The position numbers and the translations under genes were made by a program. Shown piece by piece: positions 8,200-16,082 of a stretch of 39,101 bases of DNA (positions are counted from its first letter, which is position 1; the number at the start of each line of letters is the position of its first letter). The stretch comes from Mediterranea sp. (in: CFB group bacteria). Lineage in GTDB: Bacteria > Bacteroidota > Bacteroidia > Bacteroidales > Bacteroidaceae. The notes under the pieces are model-generated. The model did not search any database, was not told the DNA's origin, and saw only the letters and a program-made list of their open reading frames with translations. Location of the stretch: positions 1-39,101 of the forward strand of contig JAISHU010000053.1 in NCBI GenBank assembly GCA_031262385.1, in the 5' to 3' direction.

Positions 8200-9450
8200 A
8201 TGAAGACACTTACGAAATTTTTTCTCACCGCATCGGTTATGTTTTGCATCGCAACCACAAGTGGTTGTAACAACGAAGAACCCACCCCCAAGCCCAAACC
8301 ACGTACCGACATTGTGTTAACGCGTGCCGAAGAAGCCCTGATGAACGGCAACATCGATTTCGCTTTTCGTTTTTTCGGGCAGGTATGCCGTAGCGAACAG
8401 CAACAACCCAATGTGTTTGTCTCGCCGTTCAGCGCATCGCTTTGCCTCTCTATGATGACCAACGGAGCCGCCGGAAACACACTTAGCGAGATGCTTGCCA
8501 CGTTGGGCTTCTCCCCTCAAACTTCGTCCACCGACGAGATGAACGACTATTACCAAAAATTAGTGAAGGCATTGCTCGATTTGGACAACACCACCCGCCT
8601 TGCCATTGCCAACTCCATTTGGATAAAACAGGGGTTTAAGGTGTACGACGACTTCGTGAAAGTCAACGCGCAGAAATACAACGCCGCGGTTAATACCCTC
8701 GATTTTGCCTCACCTTCGGCAGTGCCGACTATCAACCGCTGGTGCGCCGACAATACCAATAACTTAATAAATAAGGTGTTGGAAGAGATACCGGAGGATG
8801 CACGCATGTATCTTATCAATGCACTCTACTTCAAAGGCATCTGGAAAGAGCCTTTCAAGAAAAGTGATACCCGCAAGGAATCCTTTACCAATGCCGACGG
8901 TAGCCTTGCCACAGTGGATATGATGCATCAAAACGAAACTTTCGGCTACATGGAGAGCGACCGTTATGCCGTAGCAGAACTACCCTACGGCAACGGAGCA
9001 TTCAGCATGGTGGTGTTGCTGCCTCACAAAGAAAATACCTTGGACGAATGCTTGCAAGGACTTACCTTGGACGAATGGGAGCGTGTTTACGAATCAAGAT
9101 TCTATCCCGAAGTGGATATAAAACTGCCGCGATTCACTATCAAGTACAAAAAAGATTTAATAGGTGACATGAAGGCTCTGGGTATGCGTGACGCCTTTAA
9201 CAGCATGACAGCCGATTTCTCCAAAATATCACAATCGGAACTCTACCTCGGTTTGCTTCAACAGTTTACCTACGTCAACGTAGACGAAGCAGGAACCGAA
9301 GCGGCTGCCGTAACTATCGGGGGTGGGTATGTAACAGCAGTGATGCCTCCTTCGCGTGTGGACTTCCACGTAGACCGTCCGTTTGCATTTCTGATTAAAG
9401 AACTGAGTACAGGCGCTATCCTCTTTATGGGGAAGGTGACGAAACTGTAG
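8200..9450 (+). CDS. Serpin (serine/cysteine protease inhibitor), lipoprotein
   Basis: 416 aa, with a signal peptide ending in lipobox TSGC (Cys23) and a Pro/Lys linker (~27-35). The whole length matches the serpin fold: 'NVFVSPFSASLCLSMMTNGA' near the N-terminus, 'NALYFKGIWKEPF' in the middle, and 'DRPFAFLIKELSTGAILFMG' at the C-terminus. The reactive-centre-loop hinge (363-372, EAGTEAAAVT) has small residues, the signature of an inhibitory serpin able to insert its loop. The scissile P1 site should fall around V378-T379-A380-V381; there is no Arg or Lys there, so elastase-like or cathepsin-like targets are more likely than trypsin (inference). As a surface or periplasmic lipoprotein it could protect the cell from host or competitor proteases. 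It is monocistronic; no clear terminator follows. Confidence 0.95.
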   Translation: MKTLTKFFLTASVMFCIATTSGCNNEEPTPKPKPRTDIVLTRAEEALMNGNIDFAFRFFGQVCRSEQQQPNVFVSPFSASLCLSMMTNGAAGNTLSEMLATLGFSPQTSSTDEMNDYYQKLVKALLDLDNTTRLAIANSIWIKQGFKVYDDFVKVNAQKYNAAVNTLDFASPSAVPTINRWCADNTNNLINKVLEEIPEDARMYLINALYFKGIWKEPFKKSDTRKESFTNADGSLATVDMMHQNETFGYMESDRYAVAELPYGNGAFSMVVLLPHKENTLDECLQGLTLDEWERVYESRFYPEVDIKLPRFTIKYKKDLIGDMKALGMRDAFNSMTADFSKISQSELYLGLLQQFTYVNVDEAGTEAAAVTIGGGYVTAVMPPSRVDFHVDRPFAFLIKELSTGAILFMGKVTKL

Positions 9451-9602
9451 AAATATTGTATCGTCCTGATTTTGGTTGACTGTAGTAGCTTTATCTTCTC
9501 TTCAAGCAAAGAGAAGGTGGCACGCTAAAGACGTGACGGACGCGTTGATAAGCTGTTTTATAACTTTTCTTTCTTATATCCTTATCTTTGCAGCTTATTT
9601 TG

Positions 9603-9740
9603 TTATCTTTACACCGCACTTTCTTTACCGTCCGACCAACGTCGTACGACCGTACAGCCAACGTCGTACGGTCGTACAACCATCGTCGGACGGTCGTACG
9701 ACGTTGGTCGGACGGTAAAGGAAATGCGGTGTAAAGATAA
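9603..9740. repeat. 138-bp inverted-repeat element with 49-bp arms
   Basis: Left arm 9603-9651 and right arm 9692-9740 are reverse complements with two mismatches. The 40-bp core is itself built from the same 'gtcgtacgac', 'gtacggtcgtac' and 'ggtcggacggt' words. It is much richer in CG dinucleotides than its surroundings. It could fold into a long cruciform or RNA hairpin. No transposase is present; it looks like a MITE-like or REP-like non-coding element inserted after the serpin gene. A perfect 8-bp hairpin (9495-9516) lies just upstream, and a TATCTTTG -7-like motif is at 9583-9590. Confidence 0.85.
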
Positions 9741-9742
9741 TA

Positions 9743-9808
9743 TCTTACTGATACATAATTACTTATCACTAAATAATAACTAATAAACAAATCACTACCT
9801 CTGATAAG
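9743..9808 (+). repeat. 66-bp direct repeat, copy 1
   Basis: Matches 10918-10983 without gaps, with 8 mismatches by hand count (~88%). Its first ~40 bp can be read as the peptide tail 'ILLIHNYLSLNNN' then TAA. An ATG at 9724, inside the right arm of the inverted repeat, would give a 19-codon frame 9724-9783. It immediately abuts the 138-bp inverted repeat. Confidence 0.8.
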
Positions 9809-10200
9809 TTTGTTAGCATCTCCGCAGCAGTGTGTTGGAATTGTCAATTCCAAGCGCACCGCCTCATTAGCACATTGGCATATTAGCACAAAAAAACGGC
9901 TGAATGCGGATTTTTTACTTTCAGGGTATATCTTTCAGCCGAACTCACTATCTAATAACATGTTGCGAGCCGGCTGAAGAGCTGAAAGAGAAAATCGGGT
10001 ATCTTTTTTTGAGAGGAGTTTTGAGGCAAAACAATAGAATCGGCTGTTCATTTATGACACAATATCAAACACAGGTTTTTGCTGGTGCGCCGCTTTGGAT
10101 AAGGTGAAGAGTGCAGAAGATAATGTAAAAAAGGCTTCTGTGTTCAGGGGCTGACAAATGGGTAGTTATATCATATGTAGAAAACTTTAAAATATAATTT
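9809..10200. other. Gene-free spacer before the peptidoglycan-binding gene
   Basis: No convincing gene is seen. A near-perfect 19-bp palindrome (ttggaattg-t-caattccaa, 9835-9853) is present. The short frame at 9904-10107 lacks a signal, family resemblance or ribosome-binding site. 'cagccg'/'cggctg' words recur at about 9896, 9936 and 9972. The sequence looks like decayed accessory DNA. Confidence 0.5.
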
Positions 10201-10823
10201 ATGGAAATATTGCGTAAAGGCTGTCAAGGCCGTAGTGTTGTCAAGTTGCAAGACGAGTTGAAAAGGTTGGGGTTTCCTGTCAGTACTGATGGTGTGTTTG
10301 GACAGCAAACCTATCTGGCTGTGATGCGGTTTCAAAGTGCGAGAGGACTCGTAGCCGACGGAGTGGTGGGTAAGGATACTTGGGAAATGCCGAAAAATAC
10401 AACGGTCCGGGTTATCAGCAGAACAAATATGACGAAAAGATGCAGAACGCTTATTTGAAGTATAAAAAGAATCCTCAGACACCGTGTGATAATCTTAAGA
10501 GATTCTTGGGGCAAGAGATAAAAAACAGCGGCGGAAAGATCATTCAAGCTGAAACAGGAACTGTTCTTCTTGTTGGCGAGAGTACAGAAACAAAGGCATT
10601 AGCCAAAGCCCTTGGAATCTGTATCAAACTAAATGCCAAGTTGTTTTCCGACCAAGACAAAGTACGTTCTTACCTCCTGTCCAATAATTTGGGCAAAATC
10701 ACTCTTAATCGTGTGAGTGGTGATGATGTCTTTGTCCGCCAAGTGTTCGATGTGGTCTGCAAAGAACAACTACCGTATTCGGAAATCTGGTATGTTTCGC
10801 AATCCTTTTATCATAAACACTAA
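10201..10823 (+). pseudogene. Peptidoglycan-binding-domain protein, frameshifted (two overlapping frames)
   Basis: The first frame (10201-10458) encodes a PG_binding_1 domain in residues 1-62 (begins MEILRKGCQGRSVVKLQDEL; contains 'TDGVFGQQTYLAVMRFQ' and 'ADGVVGKDTW'). Just after the conserved W the frame turns into low-quality sequence and stops. The adjoining frame runs to 10823 and reads as plausible protein ('KYNGPGYQQNKYDEKMQNAY' onward, including 'VLLVGESTETKALAKALGIC'). The switch point coincides with an A5 run (10393-10397); one extra A would join the frames into a single ~207-aa protein. The second half alone could start at ATG 10440, with only a weak ribosome-binding site. Its ~140 residues match no family I know. 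Either the gene is mutated, the base is a sequencing error, or expression depends on slippage. The gene lies between the 66-bp direct repeats. Confidence 0.65.
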
Positions 10824-10835
10824 ATATGTAAAGTG

Positions 10836-10958
10836 ATGAAACGGGTAATAGTGATATGATTGTTTATTGTATGGGCTTCGGGATTAATATGGGCTTTCGA
10901 AGGGAATGATGATGATGTCTTGCTGATACATAATTATTTATCAGTAAATGACGACTAA
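10836..10958 (+). pseudogene. Broken small ORF with possible signal/TM peptide, tail shared with copy 1 of the direct repeat
   Basis: ATG at 10836 reads 'MKRVIVI', then TGA (10857-10859), then in the same frame 'LFIVWASGLIWAFEGNDDDV' and 'LLIHNYLSVNDD' to a TAA at 10956. If the TGA were a sense codon this would be a ~40-aa membrane or secreted peptide. The tail resembles 'ILLIHNYLSLNNN' encoded at 9742-9780, and two of the base differences between the copies are silent. The most likely reading is a decayed member of a small-peptide gene family; confidence is limited by its shortness. Confidence 0.35.
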
Positions 10959-10983
10959 TAAATAAATCACTACCTCTGAGAAG
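10918..10983 (+). repeat. 66-bp direct repeat, copy 2
   Basis: Partner of 9743-9808. The two copies bracket the frameshifted peptidoglycan-binding gene and lie about 1.1 kb apart. The similarity continues ~28 bp past the shared TAA stop ('ataaatcactacctctga'). Confidence 0.8.
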
Positions 10984-11091
10984 CTTCTTAAAGAATTCGT
11001 ATTTTTTGATATAAAAGATTGTACTTCCTGTATTAATAAAGTATTATACATTTTTCTACGTCGAAACATCTCTTTTTAAATATTAAACCAG

Positions 11092-11586
11092 ATGTATAAC
11101 ATTTGTAAATGGGATTTCATCCTCTTTTGTCTGTTTCTTATAACAGGCTGCCAAACGGAGTCTGCTGTAAACATGCCGATAGAAATACTGACGTTAGATA
11201 ATCAATATATCCATTTTACATCTATTGATGACAAGCCTATTGTACGGAATATTCAGGCTGGGAACGGTGGTTATCGGATTGTCTGCCCAAAGCAGTTATA
11301 TGTATTTACAGTAGACGGTGGTAGTTCTCATCCTCAGATGAAAGATTATACCGATCAATGGATAAAGATGACTATACAGGAGGGTATCCTTTCTTCTGTA
11401 AAAGCGGAATTGTTGTCGACTGATGTGAAGTCTGATTTTCTTGTTTATTTCATGTTGGTAGATAAAGAGAATCAGAAGCGGATATTACGTGTTGAATATA
11501 CGAATGGTGAAGTAACCGGCAACCTGTTTAACCTCCGAACGATTGAGGATGCTTTATTGGAGGATAATAGTTATTGGCAGGAATAA
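11092..11586 (+). CDS. Small lipoprotein, function unknown
   Basis: 164 aa. The signal peptide 'FILFCLFLITGC' ends in lipobox ITGC (Cys20). The mature part looks like a compact beta domain ('IEILTLDNQYIHFTSIDDKP', 'GNGGYRIVCPKQLYVFTVDG') with a C-terminal 'GNLFNLRTIEDALLEDNSYW'. There are no catalytic motifs. Base composition is more AT-rich than the CAZyme operon, in line with the surrounding accessory patch. It converges with dinB across 12 bp. I do not recognise the family. Confidence 0.7.
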   Translation: MYNICKWDFILFCLFLITGCQTESAVNMPIEILTLDNQYIHFTSIDDKPIVRNIQAGNGGYRIVCPKQLYVFTVDGGSSHPQMKDYTDQWIKMTIQEGILSSVKAELLSTDVKSDFLVYFMLVDKENQKRILRVEYTNGEVTGNLFNLRTIEDALLEDNSYWQE

Positions 11587-11598
11587 GTCTGTATACAT

Positions 11599-12693
11599 TT
11601 ACTTCCAATCGCTAAACTCAAAACTCAACTGCTCCCATTCACCTCGTTTCTTGTCTCTTTCCTCGTGGGGGTTAGAGACGGAGAGACCGATGAGGCGGAT
11701 GGGGTGCTGTTCGTAATCTACCTGTCCCAGCAATTGCTTGGCGAGCGGTAGAATCCGGTCGAGTGTGGTGAGGTCGTCTTTGGTGGTGATGCTGCGGGTA
11801 ATCTGATTGAAGTCGTGAAACTTAATCTTCAGCGTGAGTGTGTTGCCGCGAAACTCTTTCTTGCGCTTGAGGCGGTTTACCAGTTCCACTGCCACATGAT
11901 AGAGTTCGATAATGACCGATGAGCGTAGCGAAATGTCTTTCTCTAATGTTCGTTCGCAGCCTATCGACTTGCGAATGCGTACGGCTTCCACCGGACGGAG
12001 GTCTATCCCGTGCGAAAAGTCATAATAAACGGTACCCATCTTGCCAAACTCGCGCATCAATCCTTCTTTGGAATACGAACGAAGTTCGGCGCCGGTGTGA
12101 ATACCCAGTGCGTGCATCCGCTTTGCCGTAACCTGTCCCACACCCCAAAAGCTCTCTATGGGAAGGCGGGCGATAAACTCCAGTGCTTGTGTGGGGTGTA
12201 TGGTACACAATCCGTCGGGCTTGCGATAATCGGACGCTATTTTTGCCAGAAACTTATTGTACGAGATGCCTGCCGAGGCTATCAGATGCAGCTCTTCGCG
12301 GATGCGTTGCTTGATTTCTTTGGCAATGTCTACTGCCAGTTCCATGTGACGTTTGTTTTCGGTGACGTCCAGAAAGGCTTCGTCCAGCGAAAGCGGTTCG
12401 ATGAGGTCGGTATAGTCGTGAAAGATTTCGTGTATCTGTCGCGACACCTCTTTATATACTTCCATTCGTCCGGGTACAAAAATCAGTTGCGGACAGAGGC
12501 GTTTGGCGCGCAACGATGCCATTGCCGACCGCACTCCGTAACGGCGTGCTTCGTAGCTTGCGGCAGCCACCACGCCCCGTTCTTCGGCATGTCCCACAGC
12601 TACAGGTTTTCCTCTCAGCTCCGGATGGTCGCGTTGTTCCACCGAAGCATAAAAGGCATCCATATCAATGTGAATGATTTTACGTTCGGACAT
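11599..12693 (-). CDS. dinB: DNA polymerase IV (Y-family, translesion)
   Basis: 364 aa from ATG 12693; an upstream in-frame ATG at 12708 would add MQLYS and enlarge the overlap with the PAP2 gene, so the shorter start is preferred. Catalytic carboxylates are visible: Asp10 in 'IIHIDMDAFYASVEQ', and Asp104-Glu105 in 'SLDEAFLDV'. The little-finger region follows ('RKSIGCERTLEKDIS', 'LTLKIKFHDFNQITRS'). The C-terminus carries QLSFEF, a good beta-clamp-binding motif. It copies past damaged bases with low fidelity. It overlaps the 3' end of the PAP2 phosphatase gene by 14 bp and is the last gene of a three-gene minus-strand run. No LexA-type operator was recognised nearby. Confidence 0.95.
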   Translation of the reverse strand: MSERKIIHIDMDAFYASVEQRDHPELRGKPVAVGHAEERGVVAAASYEARRYGVRSAMASLRAKRLCPQLIFVPGRMEVYKEVSRQIHEIFHDYTDLIEPLSLDEAFLDVTENKRHMELAVDIAKEIKQRIREELHLIASAGISYNKFLAKIASDYRKPDGLCTIHPTQALEFIARLPIESFWGVGQVTAKRMHALGIHTGAELRSYSKEGLMREFGKMGTVYYDFSHGIDLRPVEAVRIRKSIGCERTLEKDISLRSSVIIELYHVAVELVNRLKRKKEFRGNTLTLKIKFHDFNQITRSITTKDDLTTLDRILPLAKQLLGQVDYEQHPIRLIGLSVSNPHEERDKKRGEWEQLSFEFSDWK

Positions 12694-13351
12694 AGAGTAC
12701 AGTTGCATAGAGGGCTATCCCTATCACTGTAATTCCGCCCAGCCATACGGGGGCATAGAGGTGAATCCACCTCTTTGGAGGTTTGTAGTGAGCTATCAGA
12801 CGAAACAGGTTGTACGTAATCAAAGCCGCCAGCAGTCCTATTAAAGCGCCGGCAAGCAAATCGCCCGGATAGTGTACTCCCAGATAGATGCGCGAGTAGC
12901 AAGTGACAATCGCCCATGCCATGAAGAAGAGGGTAAGCCATCGTTTTTTAAACAAGAAAGCTACGAAGAAAGCCAGTCCGAACGTATTGGCGGCATGTGC
13001 CGAAGGGAAGCCGTATCGTCCTCCCCGATAGTCGCCTACGATATGCACCATGCTCGACAGTGGATTCTCCAAGTTTGCCGGACGCAACCGTTCCACTAAC
13101 GGACGGATGAGCGTAGCCGTGACCTGATCGGTTATCACAATGGTGAGTGCCACTGCTACGATGGCGAGCAGCAGTGTCTTCAACGCAAGGTTGCGCACCA
13201 TGACGTATAAGATGGCGGTATACATGGGTACCCATATCCATTTGCCGCTATACGTACTCATAAACGTATCTAAGAATGTGTGATACATCCCGTTCAGGAA
13301 GAGAAACACCTGTGTGTCCCAATGCATCAGTTCGCGTAGTATATCTTGCAT
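12680..13351 (-). CDS. PAP2-family membrane phosphatase
   Basis: 223 aa from ATG 13351, 16 bp after the sulfatase stop; an upstream candidate start at 13387 would overlap the sulfatase gene and is rejected. Phosphatase motifs: 'IRPLVERLRP' (motif 1, with Arg where the consensus has Lys), 'FPSAHAANTFG' (motif 2, PSxH) and 'SRIYLGVHYPGD' (motif 3). Five to six hydrophobic segments indicate an inner-membrane protein with the active site outside. Likely substrates are lipid or undecaprenyl phosphates or pyrophosphates. Position after a phosphoglycerol-transferase-like gene suggests recycling of a lipid by-product; this is inference. Confidence 0.9.
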   Translation of the reverse strand: MQDILRELMHWDTQVFLFLNGMYHTFLDTFMSTYSGKWIWVPMYTAILYVMVRNLALKTLLLAIVAVALTIVITDQVTATLIRPLVERLRPANLENPLSSMVHIVGDYRGGRYGFPSAHAANTFGLAFFVAFLFKKRWLTLFFMAWAIVTCYSRIYLGVHYPGDLLAGALIGLLAALITYNLFRLIAHYKPPKRWIHLYAPVWLGGITVIGIALYATVLYVRT

Positions 13352-13367
13352 CAATCTGTTAATTAGT

Positions 13368-15236
13368 TCATCGTTGGGCCATATCATCGTACAGCTTTTG
13401 CAAATAAGCCTGTCCTGCCAACAGGTTGGCTTCCTTGCGTTTACCTTCGTCCAGCACTATTCGGTTGGCAGCACAGTCGTATATCAGACTGTTGTCTTCG
13501 GTAACCATGCCAAAGGCGTCGGGTACTGTGAAGAAGGCGAAGTGCGGTGCTTGGGGGTTGAGCATATCTTTGCTGAATACAAATTCGTTGTGAGGCAACT
13601 CTAATTGAGCCAGCAGGGTAGCGGCGATGTCGTGCTGGCTGCCGTAGACCGTAATTTTCTTTGGGGTACGTACAGCGCCACCCGTGATAATCAGCGGAAT
13701 CTGATAACGTTCGGGTACTAAGTTGCTGATGCCTTCGGGATAGGCACCCAAGTGGTCGGGTGTCAGCACCACGATGCTCTCTTTCCATTGAGGTAGCTGT
13801 CGGAAGCGGCGGATAAAATCGCCCACGCAACTGTCGGTATAGGCAAAAGCGTTGAGGCGTTCGTTTGCCAAGCGGTGGTAAGGCACTTCGAACGGTTCGT
13901 GACTGCTGGATGTTTGCAGCACTCGGAAGAAAGGCAGTGTGTCGACGGCAAAGCTGCTTGCCGCCTCGCGTTGCAGGTCGTCCAGCAGGCGGTCGAACAC
14001 CTTCTCGTCGTGTACGCCCCACTTGCTCAGTCGCTCTTTCACCGGGAAATCGGTATCGCTCAAGATGTGGTCGAAGCCCGAAGAGACCAGATACGAGCGC
14101 ATGTTGGTGAAGTCGGCATCCCCTCCGTAATAGTAGCTGTTGCGGTAACCAGCATTCTTCAGCACCCTTGCAATGGAAGGCAGTTGCTGTGTTTTGCGCG
14201 GATATTTCATGATGCTGGTGGACGGTTGTGCCGGATAGCCGCTGAGTATTGATACCAATCCGCGGTCGGTGCGGAAGCTGTTGGCATAGAACCGGGTGAA
14301 GAGTACACCCTGCGTTGCCAAACTGTCTAATTGCACCGCCACATCGGGTTCTCCGCCGAGAGTAGTCATCAGTTTCGACGAAAAGCTCTCAAGCACCACA
14401 AACAGGATGTTGGGACGCGCGGTGGTAAAGAGGGTATCGGTGAGCGGTGTCGACTGTTTGCCTGTGATTACCTGCGGGTCAAGAAGCTTTTGCATCCATG
14501 TATCGGCTTGAGCCTCGTCCATAAAGCGATATTGTTTGGCGAAGTTTTTTTGTTTGGAGAGCGACTCCATGAGATTGAATGCCGGATTAATGGCGGCATG
14601 ATTCAGTCGCATGTTTGCGCTGTAATAGACTTTGCCCGTATTCATGGTCGACACCGTGAAACCTCCGCGAATCGGGATAAAAAGCAAAGCCGTGAGTAAC
14701 AACAGTATGCCCGATACCGTTACGCGCCGGTAGGGGAGACGTAAGCGAAGCAGAATCTGTTTTTGTACCCACATAAAAATTTGGTAGAGCACGAAGGCGT
14801 ACACTCCTATGCCTATCACACCCAGCAACACTTGCCACATGCTGATGCTTGCCAGTGCATTTTTTGGCGAAGAGAAGAAGTAAAACAGGGGAGTGGCATC
14901 CAGACGGAAGCCCCAATAACGGTAGAGTGCCACATCGACCACACCGATAATGGCTATTGTAATCGAAATAAGCAGATAGTAGCTGCCCCACGTACGATAG
15001 AGCCATTTGGAGAGCGTCCATACAGACACGATGGTCAGCAAACCGGGGATTATCGTCAGATACCCCGCCAGAGATAAATCCAAAGGAAGTCCGTGCCACA
15101 TTACTTGCAGCCAGTCTGTCCATGTTACGTCGGAATAGAAAGATGCATAGTAGAGCATAAACAGTGGTTTTTGCAGCACAAAAACCAACACGAACAGACA
15201 GTAGATTTTTATTAGTCCAACAATTCTTCTTTTCAT
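13368..15236 (-). CDS. LTA synthase-type sulfatase family protein (phosphoglycerol/phosphoethanolamine transferase-like)
   Basis: 622 aa. About five N-terminal membrane segments lie within residues 8-190, followed by an extracytoplasmic sulfatase-fold domain. Metal/active-site residues: Glu283 in 'LFVVLESFSS', nucleophile Thr323 in 'NSFRTDRGLVS', and 'VLTPDHLGAYP' near the end. This arrangement is typical of LtaS/MdoB-like transferases that move phosphoglycerol or similar groups from phospholipids to envelope glycans. Gram-negative Bacteroidota lack lipoteichoic acid, so the acceptor is probably an envelope glycan or lipid (inference). It is first in a run with the PAP2 and dinB genes, with a -7 motif 53 bp upstream. 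Confidence 0.9.
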   Translation of the reverse strand: MKRRIVGLIKIYCLFVLVFVLQKPLFMLYYASFYSDVTWTDWLQVMWHGLPLDLSLAGYLTIIPGLLTIVSVWTLSKWLYRTWGSYYLLISITIAIIGVVDVALYRYWGFRLDATPLFYFFSSPKNALASISMWQVLLGVIGIGVYAFVLYQIFMWVQKQILLRLRLPYRRVTVSGILLLLTALLFIPIRGGFTVSTMNTGKVYYSANMRLNHAAINPAFNLMESLSKQKNFAKQYRFMDEAQADTWMQKLLDPQVITGKQSTPLTDTLFTTARPNILFVVLESFSSKLMTTLGGEPDVAVQLDSLATQGVLFTRFYANSFRTDRGLVSILSGYPAQPSTSIMKYPRKTQQLPSIARVLKNAGYRNSYYYGGDADFTNMRSYLVSSGFDHILSDTDFPVKERLSKWGVHDEKVFDRLLDDLQREAASSFAVDTLPFFRVLQTSSSHEPFEVPYHRLANERLNAFAYTDSCVGDFIRRFRQLPQWKESIVVLTPDHLGAYPEGISNLVPERYQIPLIITGGAVRTPKKITVYGSQHDIAATLLAQLELPHNEFVFSKDMLNPQAPHFAFFTVPDAFGMVTEDNSLIYDCAANRIVLDEGKRKEANLLAGQAYLQKLYDDMAQR

Positions 15237-15288
15237 TGGTCTATCTTCTTTTTATAGTTTATAATGTGTATGTGTTCCATGTAGACTA

Positions 15289-15296
15289 CAAAAGTA
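15289..15296 (-). promoter_or_regulatory. -7 promoter motif for the sulfatase-PAP2-dinB run
   Basis: Minus-strand TACTTTTG matches TAnnTTTG and lies 53 bp upstream of the ATG at 15236, between it and the ruvC stop. No clear -33 element. Confidence 0.45.
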
Positions 15297-15309
15297 CAAC
15301 TATATTTTC

Positions 15310-15879
15310 TTATTTAGTTATCTTACTGGGATTTTTCTGTACAAAGTCCTTCCAGCTTCGGTATTCTTTGGAGGCTGCGGGTCGTCCCATTTGTAAGAAA
15401 TGACAATAAGCGGCGGCGAGTCCGTCGGTAGCATCCATAAATGTAGGCATCTCTTCTTTGGCGAAATGCAGCAGATGTTGCAACATGTCGGCGACCTGTT
15501 CTTTGCTGGCTTGTCCGTTGCCGGTGATAGCCATTTTTATTTTAAGCGGTGCATATTCGGTGATAGGAATGTCGCGGCTCAGCGCCACTGCCATAGCCAC
15601 CCCTTGTGCTCTGCCAAGCTTCAGCATAGATTGTACATTCTTGCCGAAGAAGGGGGCTTCGATGGCGAGTTCGTCGGGCAGATAGCTATCGATGATGCGT
15701 TGTACCCGTTCGTGTATGTAGCGCAGTTTCAGATAATGGTTTCTTATCTTACGCAGGTCTACGATACCCATTGTAATCAGTTCGGGTTTAGTGCCGACAA
15801 TCTTTAGCACACCATATCCCATGATGGTTGTTCCGGGGTCGATACCCAGAATTATCTTCTCTTTTACCGGTTGTATCAC
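15310..15879 (-). CDS. ruvC: Holliday junction endonuclease RuvC
   Basis: 189 aa from GTG 15879. A longer frame from TTG 15915 is rejected because that TTG is part of a TATGTTTG promoter motif. Catalytic residues are all present: Asp14 (LGIDPGT), Glu74 ([10 protein letters not shown]), and Asp149/Asp152 ([13 protein letters not shown]). The order and spacing match E. coli Asp7/Glu66/Asp138/Asp141. It cuts four-way junctions as a dimer with RuvAB during recombination. It is transcribed away from tRNA-Ala, with back-to-back promoters between them. It ends 73 bp before the sulfatase start. Confidence 0.95.
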   Translation of the reverse strand: MIQPVKEKIILGIDPGTTIMGYGVLKIVGTKPELITMGIVDLRKIRNHYLKLRYIHERVQRIIDSYLPDELAIEAPFFGKNVQSMLKLGRAQGVAMAVALSRDIPITEYAPLKIKMAITGNGQASKEQVADMLQHLLHFAKEEMPTFMDATDGLAAAYCHFLQMGRPAASKEYRSWKDFVQKNPSKITK

Positions 15880-15912
15880 GTTATTTTTGGGGTTTCTCGA
15901 AATTTTGTTGCG

Positions 15913-15920
15913 CAAACATA
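15913..15920 (-). promoter_or_regulatory. -7 promoter motif for ruvC
   Basis: Minus-strand TATGTTTG, followed by 'cgc', fits TAnnTTTG and sits 33 bp upstream of the GTG start. It helps decide that start. Confidence 0.45.
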
Positions 15921-15943
15921 CTAATTCTTTCAGAATATTGCAT

Positions 15944-15951
15944 TACATTTG
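15944..15951 (+). promoter_or_regulatory. -7 promoter motif for tRNA-Ala
   Basis: TACATTTG followed by 'cgcc' fits TAnnTTTG and lies 51 bp upstream of the tRNA. It is divergent from the ruvC motif, 23 bp away. Confidence 0.5.
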
Positions 15952-16002
15952 CGCCACGAAAAACAAACAAGGCTTTTAGATTGGCACTTTGTGCATCGTT
16001 TT

Positions 16003-16076
16003 GGGGTATTAGCTCATCTGGCTAGAGCGCAACAATGGCATTGTTGAGGTGATCGGTTCGAGTCCGATATGCTCCA
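16003..16076 (+). tRNA. tRNA-Ala (anticodon GGC)
   Basis: 74-nt cloverleaf. Acceptor GGGGTAT pairs with ATGCTCC (two G-U pairs). D arm GCTC/GAGC. Anticodon stem CAACA/TGTTG with loop ATGGCAT gives anticodon GGC. T arm ATCGG/CCGAT with loop TTCGAGT. The discriminator is A and CCA is not encoded. It reads GCC and GCT codons. A terminator follows within 10 bp. Confidence 0.95.
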
Positions 16077-16082
16077 CTCGCA

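Noticed and set aside
9904..10107. 67-codon frame in the accessory patch
   Set aside because: No ribosome-binding site, no recognisable domain, biased low-complexity flank; treated as chance.
9743..10983. 66-bp direct repeats as attachment sites of an integrated element
   Set aside because: They differ at 8 of 66 positions, no integrase lies between them, and they share a coding frame, so gene-end duplication is more likely.
15880..15915. Twelve-codon N-terminal extension of RuvC from TTG 15915
   Set aside because: The TTG is part of the TATGTTTG promoter motif, so it would not be in the transcript; known RuvC proteins start close to the catalytic Asp.
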